A DNA stretch of 64,000 bases from GCA-2733415 sp965178655 (GTDB taxonomy: Bacteria; Bacteroidota; Bacteroidia; Flavobacteriales; Flavobacteriaceae), in NCBI GenBank assembly GCA_965178655.1, contig OZ238266.1, positions 186,001 to 250,000 on the forward strand, read 5' to 3'. Position 1 is the stretch's first letter, and each line of letters begins with the position of its first letter. A program made the position numbers and the translations under genes. This document shows positions 1 through 7,416 of this stretch, one piece after another. Below the pieces are notes generated by a model. The model was not told the DNA's origin. It worked only from the letters and a program-made list of their open reading frames with translations, and did no database searches.

Positions 1-744
1 CAGAATATCCCTGAGGCATATTTTGAAGGACACTCACAAGGTGATTCTGAAAATGTACTAGCATTTATAGAAGGTACTGAGTTTCCGGATGAAGTATTAG
101 TAATTTCAGCACATTTAGATCATATAGGTCACCATGATGGTCAGATTTATAGTGGTGCAGACGATGATGGTTCTGGTACAGTTGCATTATTAGAAATAGC
201 AGAAGCTTTTCACATTGCTAAAAAAGAAGGAAACGGACCAAAGCGTTCTATACTATTTTTACATGTTACAGGAGAAGAAAAAGGTTTATATGGGTCTCAG
301 TATTATGCTGAAAATCCTGTTTTCCCTTTAATAAACACTGTAGCCGATATTAATGTAGATATGATTGGACGCGTTGACCCTGAGCATGAAAGCGCTAAAA
401 AATATATTTATGTTATTGGTGCTGATCGTTTAAGTACAGGTTTAGATATTGCGGTAACTAAAGCTAACAAAAATTTAGATGGATTTAAATTAGATTATAA
501 ATACAACGACCGTAATGACCCTGAACGTATTTATTACCGTTCTGACCATTATAATTTTGCAAAAAATGGTGTGCCATCAGTATTCTTTTTTAGTGGTTTA
601 CATGCCGATTATCATCAGCCAACCGATACACCTGAAAAAATAGATTACCCTTTAATGACAATGCGTACAAAGCTTATTTTTTATACAGCTTGGGAGTTAG
701 CAAATGCTAAAGACCGTATTGTAGTTGATAGAGATGGTAATTAA
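1..744 (+). CDS. M28 family zinc metallopeptidase, C-terminal part (5' end outside window)
   Basis: The frame is open from base 1, so the gene begins upstream of the window; an ATG at 361 is internal. The visible 247 residues hold the metal-binding core of an M28 (aminopeptidase Y/S-type) peptidase: AHLDH (first zinc His), GADDDGSG (bridging Asp), TGEEKGLYGS (catalytic Glu followed by Glu ligand), NVDMIGR (Asp ligand) and HQPTDTPEK (last His ligand). The family removes N-terminal amino acids from peptides and in this phylum is usually exported, but the signal peptide would lie upstream of what is visible. There is no T9SS sorting tail: the protein ends shortly after the last zinc ligand. It converges on the next gene across a bidirectional terminator. 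Confidence 0.93.
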   Translation, partial: QNIPEAYFEGHSQGDSENVLAFIEGTEFPDEVLVISAHLDHIGHHDGQIYSGADDDGSGTVALLEIAEAFHIAKKEGNGPKRSILFLHVTGEEKGLYGSQYYAENPVFPLINTVADINVDMIGRVDPEHESAKKYIYVIGADRLSTGLDIAVTKANKNLDGFKLDYKYNDRNDPERIYYRSDHYNFAKNGVPSVFFFSGLHADYHQPTDTPEKIDYPLMTMRTKLIFYTAWELANAKDRIVVDRDGN

Positions 745-770
745 ATTACATCTTAACTATTAATCAAAAA

Positions 771-800
771 AGCCATTCCTAAGTTAGGAATGGCTTTTTT
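771..800. terminator. Bidirectional intrinsic terminator
   Basis: Stem AGCCATTCCT / AGGAATGGCT with a short loop, preceded by a run of A and followed by a run of T. It can therefore stop transcription of the M28 gene on the plus strand and of the PLP enzyme gene on the minus strand. Confidence 0.85.
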
Positions 801-822
801 AATTGTTATACTAATAAGAAAA

Positions 823-2085
823 TTATTCCTCTCCCATTGCCTTAGCAATAGCAGCAGATAATCTTTTGTAAGTCCCATTTTCTAAACGCTCTCTAATACT
901 AGAAAAAGCATTTAGGGTAGTATTAATATCTTCTATAGTATGTGTTGTTGTAGGTATTAGTCTTAATAAAATTAATCCCTTTGGAATAACCGGGTATACT
1001 ACTATTGAACAGAAAACGCCAAAGTTTTCTCTCAAGTCTTTTACTAAGGCCATTGCTTCAGGAATACTACCCTTTAAATATACAGGTGTAATACAAGTTT
1101 CGGTAGTTCCTAAGTCAAACCCTCGTTCTCTTAGTCCGCCTTGTAAAGTTCTTACGTTCTCCCAAAGTTTATCTTTTAGCTCTGGCATGGTACGTAACAT
1201 TTCTAAACGTTTTAATGCGCCAACTACCAATTGCATTTGTAATGATTTAGCAAACATTTGAGAACGCATGTTGTATTTCATGAATTCAATAATTTCTTGA
1301 TCTGCTGCAAAAAACGCTCCTGTACTTGCCATAGACTTTGCAAATGTTGCAAAATAAACATCTATACCTTCTTGTACGCCTTGTTCTTCTCCTGTTCCGG
1401 CACCTGTTTTACCAAGTGTTCCAAATCCGTGAGCGTCATCTACTAATAAGCGAAAATTATATTTTTCTTTAAGTGCTATAATTTCTTTTAATTTTCCTTG
1501 TTCACCACGCATTCCAAATACACCTTCAGAAATCAATAAAATTCCTCCGCCAGTTTTTTCGGCCAAACGTGTTGCTCTATCAAGGTTTTTTTCAATACTA
1601 GCCACATCATTATGACGATAGGTAAATCGTTTTCCCATGTGTAAACGTACCCCATCAATAATACATGCGTGTGCATCTACATCATATACAATAACATCTT
1701 CTTTAGTTACTAAAGAGTCTATTGCAGATACCATACCTTGGTAACCAAAGTTAACAAGATAAGCGGCTTCTTTTTGTACAAATACAGCTAATTCATCTTG
1801 CAATTGCTCATGTAATTCTGTGTGTCCTGACATCATTCTTGCACCCATTGGGTATGCAGAACCATATTTTGCAGCTGCTTCAGCATCTACTTTTCGCACA
1901 TCAGGATGATTTGCCAAACCTAAGTAATCATTAATACTCCAAGTAACGACTTCTTTACCTTGAAACATCATTCTGTTTGAGATTTCACCTTCCAATTTAG
2001 GGAAAACAAAATAACCTTCAGCTTGAGCGGCCCACTTACCTAGTGGTCCTTTATCTTTATAGATTTTATCAAATAAATCTCTCAT
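823..2085 (-). CDS. Alpha-oxoamine synthase family PLP enzyme (serine palmitoyltransferase / cysteate acyltransferase-like)
   Basis: 420 residues of the class II aminotransferase fold, in the alpha-oxoamine synthase group (BioF, Kbl, serine palmitoyltransferase). Visible landmarks are NDYLGLANHP near residue 52, the VDDAHGFGTLG cofactor loop near 215, and FAKSMASTGAFF near 250, whose Lys should form the PLP aldimine. Family members condense an amino acid with an acyl-CoA or acyl-ACP, releasing CO2. In Bacteroidota this type starts sphingolipid or sulfonolipid (capnine) synthesis. The upstream neighbour is a cysteine-synthase-fold enzyme, which makes a cysteate fatty acyltransferase (CapB/CFAT-like) role plausible. 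A hairpin terminator separates the two genes, so they are neighbours rather than a proven operon. The alternative is an ordinary serine palmitoyltransferase; sequence alone does not settle the amino acid substrate. Confidence 0.85.
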   Translation of the reverse strand: MRDLFDKIYKDKGPLGKWAAQAEGYFVFPKLEGEISNRMMFQGKEVVTWSINDYLGLANHPDVRKVDAEAAAKYGSAYPMGARMMSGHTELHEQLQDELAVFVQKEAAYLVNFGYQGMVSAIDSLVTKEDVIVYDVDAHACIIDGVRLHMGKRFTYRHNDVASIEKNLDRATRLAEKTGGGILLISEGVFGMRGEQGKLKEIIALKEKYNFRLLVDDAHGFGTLGKTGAGTGEEQGVQEGIDVYFATFAKSMASTGAFFAADQEIIEFMKYNMRSQMFAKSLQMQLVVGALKRLEMLRTMPELKDKLWENVRTLQGGLRERGFDLGTTETCITPVYLKGSIPEAMALVKDLRENFGVFCSIVVYPVIPKGLILLRLIPTTTHTIEDINTTLNAFSSIRERLENGTYKRLSAAIAKAMGEE

Positions 2086-2111
2086 TGTATCAATTTTAAA
2101 TTTTACAAACG

Positions 2112-2119
2112 CAAAAATA
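2112..2119 (-). promoter_or_regulatory. Candidate -7 promoter element for the alpha-oxoamine synthase gene
   Basis: Minus-strand TATTTTTG matches the Bacteroidota TAnnTTTG element and ends 27 bases before the ATG. No clear TTG was found at the expected -33 position. Confidence 0.45.
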
Positions 2120-2156
2120 ATTAAATTATAGCGGTTATCATACTATTTTAAACAAT

Positions 2157-2188
2157 AAAAAAGCAGCAACTATTGTTACTGCTTTTTC
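2157..2188 (-). terminator. Intrinsic terminator after the cysteine-synthase-like gene
   Basis: Read on the minus strand, AAAAGCAGTAAC and GTTGCTGCTTTT pair around a four-base loop, followed by a T-run. It sits between the two PLP-enzyme genes and should end most transcripts of the upstream gene. Confidence 0.75.
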
Positions 2189-2200
2189 TATGATTGCATA

Positions 2201-3241
2201 TTATTTTATGTATTCTATTTTTATAGGGTCTTCTATTTGAATGCTATCAAAAAAGCCTTGTTCAGTCATCCACTCATCATTGTATATTTTACTCATATAT
2301 CTAGAGCCATGATCTGGAAATATAACAACTATAACACTATCTTTATTAAATTTTCCTGCCGTGGCATATTGTTTTACAGCCTGCATTGCTGCACCACTAG
2401 TATAGCCTACAAATAAGCCTTCTTTGCGTGCTAATGCTCTGGCTGTATGAGCGCTTTCTTGATCGGTTACTTTTATGAACTCATCTATAGCGTCAAAATC
2501 TGTTGCTGAAGGAATTAAGTTTTTACCTAAACCTTCTATGCGATAAGGGTAAATTTCTTTAGTATCAAATTCACGTGTTTCATGAAAACTTTTTAACACA
2601 GATCCAAAGGCATCTACACCCAAAATTTGAATTTCAGAATTTTGCTCTTTTAAATATTTTGCAACGCCTGAAATTGTTCCCCCAGTACCACTACATGCTA
2701 CTAAATGAGTTATTTTACCATTGGTCTGATTCCAGATTTCAGGACCAGTACTATGATAATGCGCATCAATATTTAAACTATTAAAATATTGGTTGATATA
2801 AACAGAACCTTTTATTTCATTATGTAACCTCTTGGCTACTTCATAATATGAACGTGGATCATCTGCAGAAACATTTGCTGGACAAACATATACTTTTGCG
2901 CCCATGGTGCGAAGCATATCTATTTTGTCTGGAGATGATTTTGAGCTGACTGCCAAAATGCATTCATAGCCTTTAATCATACTAACCATTGCAATACTGA
3001 ATCCTGTGTTTCCAGAGGTTGTTTCAATAATGGTATCACCTGGTTTAAGAATTCCTTTTCGCTCTGCTTCTTCTAATATGTATAAAGCTATTCTATCTTT
3101 AGATGAATGCCCTGGGTTAAATGCTTCTACTTTTGCATAAAAATCTCCAGGTAAATCTTTGGTTATTTTTTGCAATTGAATTAGCGGGGTATTCCCTACT
3201 AATTCTAAAACATTCTTATGTGCTTGTATATCGTTTTTCAT
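2201..3241 (-). CDS. Cysteine synthase / cystathionine beta-synthase fold PLP enzyme, possible cysteate synthase
   Basis: 346 residues of fold-type II PLP enzymes. NPGHSSKDRIAL near residue 43 contains the cofactor Lys, TTSGNTGFS near 78 is the substrate-binding loop, GTGGTISG near 185 holds the PLP phosphate, and TSGAA near 290 contacts the pyridine ring. There is no CBS regulatory domain and no heme-binding N-terminus. The family performs beta-replacement on serine derivatives, normally giving cysteine. Because the next gene is an alpha-oxoamine synthase, this copy may make cysteate (O-phosphoserine plus sulfite), the first step to capnine, as known for CapA-type enzymes in Capnocytophaga relatives. 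That is inference from context; an ordinary cysteine synthase remains possible. A terminator follows the gene. Confidence 0.85.
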   Translation of the reverse strand: MKNDIQAHKNVLELVGNTPLIQLQKITKDLPGDFYAKVEAFNPGHSSKDRIALYILEEAERKGILKPGDTIIETTSGNTGFSIAMVSMIKGYECILAVSSKSSPDKIDMLRTMGAKVYVCPANVSADDPRSYYEVAKRLHNEIKGSVYINQYFNSLNIDAHYHSTGPEIWNQTNGKITHLVACSGTGGTISGVAKYLKEQNSEIQILGVDAFGSVLKSFHETREFDTKEIYPYRIEGLGKNLIPSATDFDAIDEFIKVTDQESAHTARALARKEGLFVGYTSGAAMQAVKQYATAGKFNKDSVIVVIFPDHGSRYMSKIYNDEWMTEQGFFDSIQIEDPIKIEYIK

Positions 3242-3258
3242 GTACTATAACTTCCGTG

Positions 3259-3266
3259 CAAAGATA
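3259..3266 (-). promoter_or_regulatory. Candidate -7 promoter element for the cysteine-synthase-like gene
   Basis: Minus-strand TATCTTTG is an exact TAnnTTTG match ending 17 bases before the ATG, in the 37-base gap behind the peptidase gene. No clear -33 TTG was found. Confidence 0.5.
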
Positions 3267-3278
3267 AGTATTTTTTTT

Positions 3279-5411
3279 CTACTCTGTAATACCTTCTAGA
3301 TCTAAGATAAAGGCAAATTCTTCTGCAATTTCTTTAAGTGCTTCAAACCTTCCTGAGGCGCCACCATGCCCAGAATCCATATCGCATTTAAATAATAATA
3401 GATTATCATTAGTTTTTAACTCTCTTAACTTTGCAGTCCATTTTGCAGGCTCGAAGTATTGTACTTGAGAATCGTGAAATCCTGTTAATATTAGGGTGTT
3501 TGGGTAATATTGCGCGGCAACATTATCATACGGAGAGTATGATTTCATATAGTCATAATACCCTTTTTCATTAGGATTTCCCCACTCATCATACTCACCT
3601 GTAGTTAAAGGTATACTGTCGTCTAACATTGTAGTAACGACATCTACAAATGGTACTGATGATATTACTCCATTATATGTTTTTGGACTCATATTCATGA
3701 TAGCACCCATTAATAATCCTCCGGCGCTTCCTCCCATTGCATATAAATGATTTTCAGAAGTATAATTTTGTGCTATTAGGTGTTTTGAGCAGTCAATAAA
3801 ATCTGTAAAGGTGTTGATTTTATTATATAATTTTCCGTCTTCGTACCACTCTCTTCCTAAGTATTCACTTCCTCTAACATGTGCAATAGCAAATACAAAT
3901 CCACGATCTAAAAGGCTCAATCGTGTAGTGCTAAAGCTTCCCGACATGCTATATCCATAAGATCCGTAAGCATATTGTAATAATGGTGTGTTTTTATCGA
4001 GTTTGGTGTCTTTCCTGTATACTAATGAAATGGCCACTTTTTTTCCATCACGAGCAGTTGCCCATATACGTTCTGAAGTGTAATTGGTTTTATTGAATTT
4101 CCCTCCTAAAACTTCTTGCTCTTTCATGACCTCTTTTTCTTGGGTACGCATATTAAAGTCTATGGTAGATGCTGGAGTTGTAAAGGCATTGTACCCGTAT
4201 CGTAAAATTTCTGTGTCAAAATCAACGTTTACAGATGTATATGCGCTATAAGTTTCATTATCAAAAGGTAAATAATAACTTTCTGTACCATCCCATCTTG
4301 AAATTTTAATTTTAGATAGTCCGTTTTCACGTTCACTAATGACCAGATAGTCTTTAAAAATTTCAATATCTTCTAATAACACATTTGATCTATGTGGTAT
4401 ATAATCTGCCCAGTTTTCTTTTTGTGTAGCAGTATCAGAAGTAACCATTAACTTGAAGTTAGTTGCTTTATCTTTATTAGTAATAATATAGAATTTATCT
4501 CCAAAATGAGCAATATCATACTCTAAACCTCGCTCTCTATCTTGAAAAATACTAAAGTCTTTTTCTGGCGTATCAGCATTTAAAATTTTATACTCACTAG
4601 TTAGCGTACTTGTAGTACCTATAATAATATACTTTCTAGATTTTGTTTTGTAAACAAAAGTGCTAAATGTATCATCTGTTTCATGAAACACTTCTTTGTC
4701 ATTCTTAGGATTGTCATTTAAAAAATGTTTGTAAATCTTATTAGAACGTAGTGTTTCAGCGTCTTTTCGTGTATAGAAAAGTGTCATGTTATCATTAGCC
4801 CAAGTAGAGCCTCCGGTAGTATTTTCTATTTTATATGGTAAGATTTCTCCTGTAGCAATGTTTTTAATTTGAATAGTATATTGTCTTCTACTAACGGTAT
4901 CTACTCCAAAGGCTATATAGTTATTATCGGGACTTACATTTAATCCTGATAGGTTAAAATACGATTGTCCCTTTGCCATTATATTACAATCAAAAAGTAC
5001 TTCTTCAGCCGCTTCAAGGTTGTCTTTTTTTCGGGTGTAAATAGGGTAATCTTTCCCAGTTTCATACTTGGTTATGTACCAGTATCCATTATACTTATAA
5101 GGCACCGAGCTGTCATCTTCCTTAATACGAGATTTCATTTCGGTAAATAAATCTGCTTGAAAATCTTTTGTATGCGCCGTCTTTTTTTGGTAGTAGTCAT
5201 TCTCTCTTTCTAGGTAATCAATAACTTCTTCATTATCCTTTTCATTTAACCAGTAATAGTCATCAATTCTAACATCACCATGTTTTTCAAGTACCTTTGG
5301 TTTTTTATCTGCTAAAGGGGCTATAATATTTTCTACAGTTTTCATATTTGCATCTTTTTTACAAGCGAAGGCAAAAATAAGACATCCTATTAGTGTTAAA
5401 AGCTTTTTCAT
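3279..5411 (-). CDS. S9 family prolyl oligopeptidase (oligopeptidase B type), lipoprotein
   Basis: 710 residues. The N-terminus is a lipoprotein signal with lipobox FAFAC (Cys17), so the enzyme should be membrane-anchored outside the cytoplasm. It has the S9 layout: an N-terminal beta-propeller to about residue 440, then an alpha/beta-hydrolase domain with GGSAGG (Ser about 562), Asp about 647 in GFHDSQ, and His about 682 in DSGHGG. The family cuts short peptides after proline or, in the protease II branch, after basic residues. The motif spacing and length fit PtrB. It is probably a single-gene unit; the next minus-strand gene starts 37 bases downstream with its own -7 element. Confidence 0.92.
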   Translation of the reverse strand: MKKLLTLIGCLIFAFACKKDANMKTVENIIAPLADKKPKVLEKHGDVRIDDYYWLNEKDNEEVIDYLERENDYYQKKTAHTKDFQADLFTEMKSRIKEDDSSVPYKYNGYWYITKYETGKDYPIYTRKKDNLEAAEEVLFDCNIMAKGQSYFNLSGLNVSPDNNYIAFGVDTVSRRQYTIQIKNIATGEILPYKIENTTGGSTWANDNMTLFYTRKDAETLRSNKIYKHFLNDNPKNDKEVFHETDDTFSTFVYKTKSRKYIIIGTTSTLTSEYKILNADTPEKDFSIFQDRERGLEYDIAHFGDKFYIITNKDKATNFKLMVTSDTATQKENWADYIPHRSNVLLEDIEIFKDYLVISERENGLSKIKISRWDGTESYYLPFDNETYSAYTSVNVDFDTEILRYGYNAFTTPASTIDFNMRTQEKEVMKEQEVLGGKFNKTNYTSERIWATARDGKKVAISLVYRKDTKLDKNTPLLQYAYGSYGYSMSGSFSTTRLSLLDRGFVFAIAHVRGSEYLGREWYEDGKLYNKINTFTDFIDCSKHLIAQNYTSENHLYAMGGSAGGLLMGAIMNMSPKTYNGVISSVPFVDVVTTMLDDSIPLTTGEYDEWGNPNEKGYYDYMKSYSPYDNVAAQYYPNTLILTGFHDSQVQYFEPAKWTAKLRELKTNDNLLLFKCDMDSGHGGASGRFEALKEIAEEFAFILDLEGITE

Positions 5412-5535
5412 TGTTTTTATTTTTATTTCGCTAAAAATACAAAAAATATTATTGCCAAGTATGCATTCTTTTTATTCATGAGTTTATGGGCTATTTATAA
5501 TCAGATATTTATTTCCATAATCAACTTTGAAAGTC

Positions 5536-5543
5536 TATTTTTG
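5536..5543 (+). promoter_or_regulatory. Candidate -7 promoter element for prfB
   Basis: TATTTTTG matches TAnnTTTG and ends 22 bases before the ATG at 5566. It lies downstream of the alternative TTG start at 5527, so that upstream start is unlikely to be transcribed. Confidence 0.55.
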
Positions 5544-5565
5544 TGCAAAATGTAACGCATTATAT

Positions 5566-6675
5566 ATGATTACCTCAGACCAATTTAAAGATATTACCAC
5601 CCGTTTAAAAGCATTAAAGGGGTATCTTGATATTGATGCAAAACGCATTGAAATCAGTAATGAGGAGGAAAAAACTTTTGCACCTGATTTTTGGAACAAT
5701 CCAAAGGAAGCGGAACGCATTATGAAATCTTTAAGGGTTGTAAAAAAATGGGTGACAGATTTTGAAAAGGCAAAAACCTTAGTAGAAGACCTTCAGGTTT
5801 TAATGGAATTTTATGCAGAAGATGCTGCCGAGGAGACTGAAGTTGATCAACAATACCAAAATGCTGTTAATCTTATTGAAGATTTAGAATTTAAAAACAT
5901 GCTATCTGAAGATGGTGATGCTTTAAGTGCTGTATTACAAATTACCGCTGGAGCTGGTGGAACCGAAAGTTGCGATTGGGCAGAAATGCTACTGCGAATG
6001 TATTTAATGTATTGCGAAAGCAATGGTTATAAAGTAAAGGAATTAAATTACCAATCTGGAGATGTAGCAGGTATAAAAACAGTTACTATTGAAATTGAAG
6101 GTGATTTTGCTTTTGGCTGGTTAAAAGGTGAAAATGGAGTGCACCGTTTGGTACGCATCTCCCCTTTTGATAGTAATGCAAAGCGCCACACCTCTTTTGC
6201 ATCAGTATACGTATACCCTTTAGTAGATGATTCTATTGAAATTGAAATTAACCCTGCAGATATAGAGATTATTACATCTAGATCAAGCGGTGCTGGCGGA
6301 CAAAATGTAAATAAAGTTGAAACCAAAGTACAGCTTACCCATAAACCTTCGGGGCTGCAAATTTCTTGTTCAGAGACCAGATCTCAGCAAGACAATAGAA
6401 CACGTGCCATGCAAATGTTAAAATCTCAATTATATGAGATTGAACTAAAAAAACAACAAGCTGCAAGGTCTTCTATTGAAGATGGTAAAATGAAAATTGA
6501 ATGGGGAAGCCAGATTAGAAATTATGTAATGCACCCGTATAAACTTGTAAAAGATGTTAGAACCGCACATGAAACAGGTAATGTAGATGCCGTTATGAAT
6601 GGTAATATTCATCCGTTTTTAAAAGCATATCTTATGACAATGGGGCAACAAGAAACCGATACTAAAACACTTTAA
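5566..6675 (+). CDS. prfB: Peptide chain release factor 2
   Basis: 369 residues from the ATG at 5566. A TTG 39 bases upstream also keeps the frame open but precedes the candidate promoter. RF2 releases finished proteins at UGA and UAA. The SPF tripeptide that reads these stops is present (RISPFDSNAKRHTSF), as is the GGQ peptidyl-transferase motif (SSGAGGQNVNKVE). E. coli RF2 has an autoregulatory +1 frameshift at CTT-TGA in LRGYLDYD. The aligned segment here, LKGYLDID, is encoded in one frame with CTT directly followed by GAT, so one T is missing and no frameshift is needed. The gene precedes an ArsC-like gene by 10 bases and may be co-transcribed with it. Confidence 0.96.
   Translation: MITSDQFKDITTRLKALKGYLDIDAKRIEISNEEEKTFAPDFWNNPKEAERIMKSLRVVKKWVTDFEKAKTLVEDLQVLMEFYAEDAAEETEVDQQYQNAVNLIEDLEFKNMLSEDGDALSAVLQITAGAGGTESCDWAEMLLRMYLMYCESNGYKVKELNYQSGDVAGIKTVTIEIEGDFAFGWLKGENGVHRLVRISPFDSNAKRHTSFASVYVYPLVDDSIEIEINPADIEIITSRSSGAGGQNVNKVETKVQLTHKPSGLQISCSETRSQQDNRTRAMQMLKSQLYEIELKKQQAARSSIEDGKMKIEWGSQIRNYVMHPYKLVKDVRTAHETGNVDAVMNGNIHPFLKAYLMTMGQQETDTKTL
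5617..5631 (+). other. Relic of the RF2 programmed frameshift site
   Basis: AAG GGG TAT CTT GAT (codons 18-22) aligns with the E. coli AGG GGG TAT CTT TGA C signal. The internal G-rich Shine-Dalgarno-like stretch and the CTT slippery codon remain, but the in-frame TGA has gone because one T is absent. Confidence 0.7.
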
Positions 6676-6685
6676 TAAATTAAAA

Positions 6686-7027
6686 ATGATACAGATATAC
6701 CATAATAATAGATGTAGTAAATCTAGACAAGGACTTGATATTCTAGAAGCATCAGGAAAAGAGTTTAACGTCGTAGATTATTTAAAAGCACCGCCTACTG
6801 TTGCTGAGTTAACCAAAGTTATATCTTTATTAGGCATAGAGGCTTTAGATTTGGTTCGTAAAAATGAAGCCATATGGAAATCAGACTATAAAGGCAAAAC
6901 ATTTAGCAATCAAGAACTCATAGGTATAATGGTAAACAACCCTAAGCTTATTGAGCGCCCTATTGTTATAGCTAACAACACAGCAGTAATTGGTAGGCCT
7001 CCAGAATGTATTTTAGATATCTTATAG
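6686..7027 (+). CDS. ArsC/Spx-family thioredoxin-fold protein (arsenate reductase-like)
   Basis: 113 residues, the usual length of the glutaredoxin-coupled ArsC family. The single N-terminal catalytic-type Cys is Cys10 in NNRCSKSRQ, and the conserved C-terminal loop LIERPIVI followed by IGRPPE is present. Family members reduce arsenate with glutaredoxin or act as uncharacterised thiol reductases. No ars repressor or arsenite pump is nearby, so a true arsenic-resistance role is uncertain. It begins 10 bases after prfB and ends at a strong terminator. Confidence 0.85.
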   Translation: MIQIYHNNRCSKSRQGLDILEASGKEFNVVDYLKAPPTVAELTKVISLLGIEALDLVRKNEAIWKSDYKGKTFSNQELIGIMVNNPKLIERPIVIANNTAVIGRPPECILDIL

Positions 7028-7029
7028 CA

Positions 7030-7063
7030 AAAAAAAAGGACACCAATTGGTGTCCTTTTTTTT
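7030..7063. terminator. Bidirectional intrinsic terminator
   Basis: Near-perfect palindrome: AAAAAAGGACACCAA facing TTGGTGTCCTTTTTT, with A and T runs on the two sides. It serves the converging ArsC-like gene and the small membrane-protein gene. Confidence 0.9.
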
Positions 7064-7074
7064 GTACTATTACA

Positions 7075-7245
7075 TTACTGTTTTTTAGCAGCTCTTTCGT
7101 CTTTAAGCTCTTTTAGGCGTTCCATTAAAGAACCACCTATCCAATAAGGTACTACAAATGTTGCTAAAAATATTAACAACCAAAACCCTATTGTAAAAAT
7201 AGATAAAAAGGCTAAAAACCCTAAGTATTGATCAAAATCAAACAT
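7075..7245 (-). CDS. Small membrane protein of unknown function
   Basis: 56 residues from the ATG at 7245. A longer frame to 7305 exists, but a perfect TAnnTTTG element at 7273-7280 lies inside that extension, which argues for the shorter start. The protein has one or two hydrophobic segments (FLAFLSIFTIGFWLLIF and the following ATFVVPYWIGG) and then a charged tail, MERLKELKDERAAKKQ, probably a cytoplasmic helix. I do not recognise a named family. Confidence 0.6.
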   Translation of the reverse strand: MFDFDQYLGFLAFLSIFTIGFWLLIFLATFVVPYWIGGSLMERLKELKDERAAKKQ

Positions 7246-7272
7246 AATTTCCGGAAATTTTTGAATTCGTGT

Positions 7273-7280
7273 CAAATATA
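7273..7280 (-). promoter_or_regulatory. Candidate -7 promoter element for the small membrane protein gene
   Basis: Minus-strand TATATTTG is an exact TAnnTTTG match, 27 bases before the ATG at 7245. It helps decide that start. Confidence 0.5.
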
Positions 7281-7363
7281 ATAGATAAAATGAAAAATAG
7301 AGCATTATAAATCTAATTTCTTAACAAAAAAGAACAATTCTACTTTGTACAAAAATAAATACT

Positions 7364-7371
7364 TAAATTTG
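7364..7371 (+). promoter_or_regulatory. Candidate -7 promoter element for fumC
   Basis: TAAATTTG, with a TTG at 7345-7347 upstream. The 16-base spacing is slightly shorter than usual. The element ends 45 bases before the fumC ATG. Confidence 0.5.
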
Positions 7372-7416
7372 CATCGATAATTATAAGGTTTCAAAAAACA
7401 CAACTAAATATAACAC

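Noticed and set aside
5527..5565. Upstream TTG start for prfB
   Set aside because: A TATTTTTG promoter element lies downstream of it and the ATG at 5566 gives the expected N-terminus.
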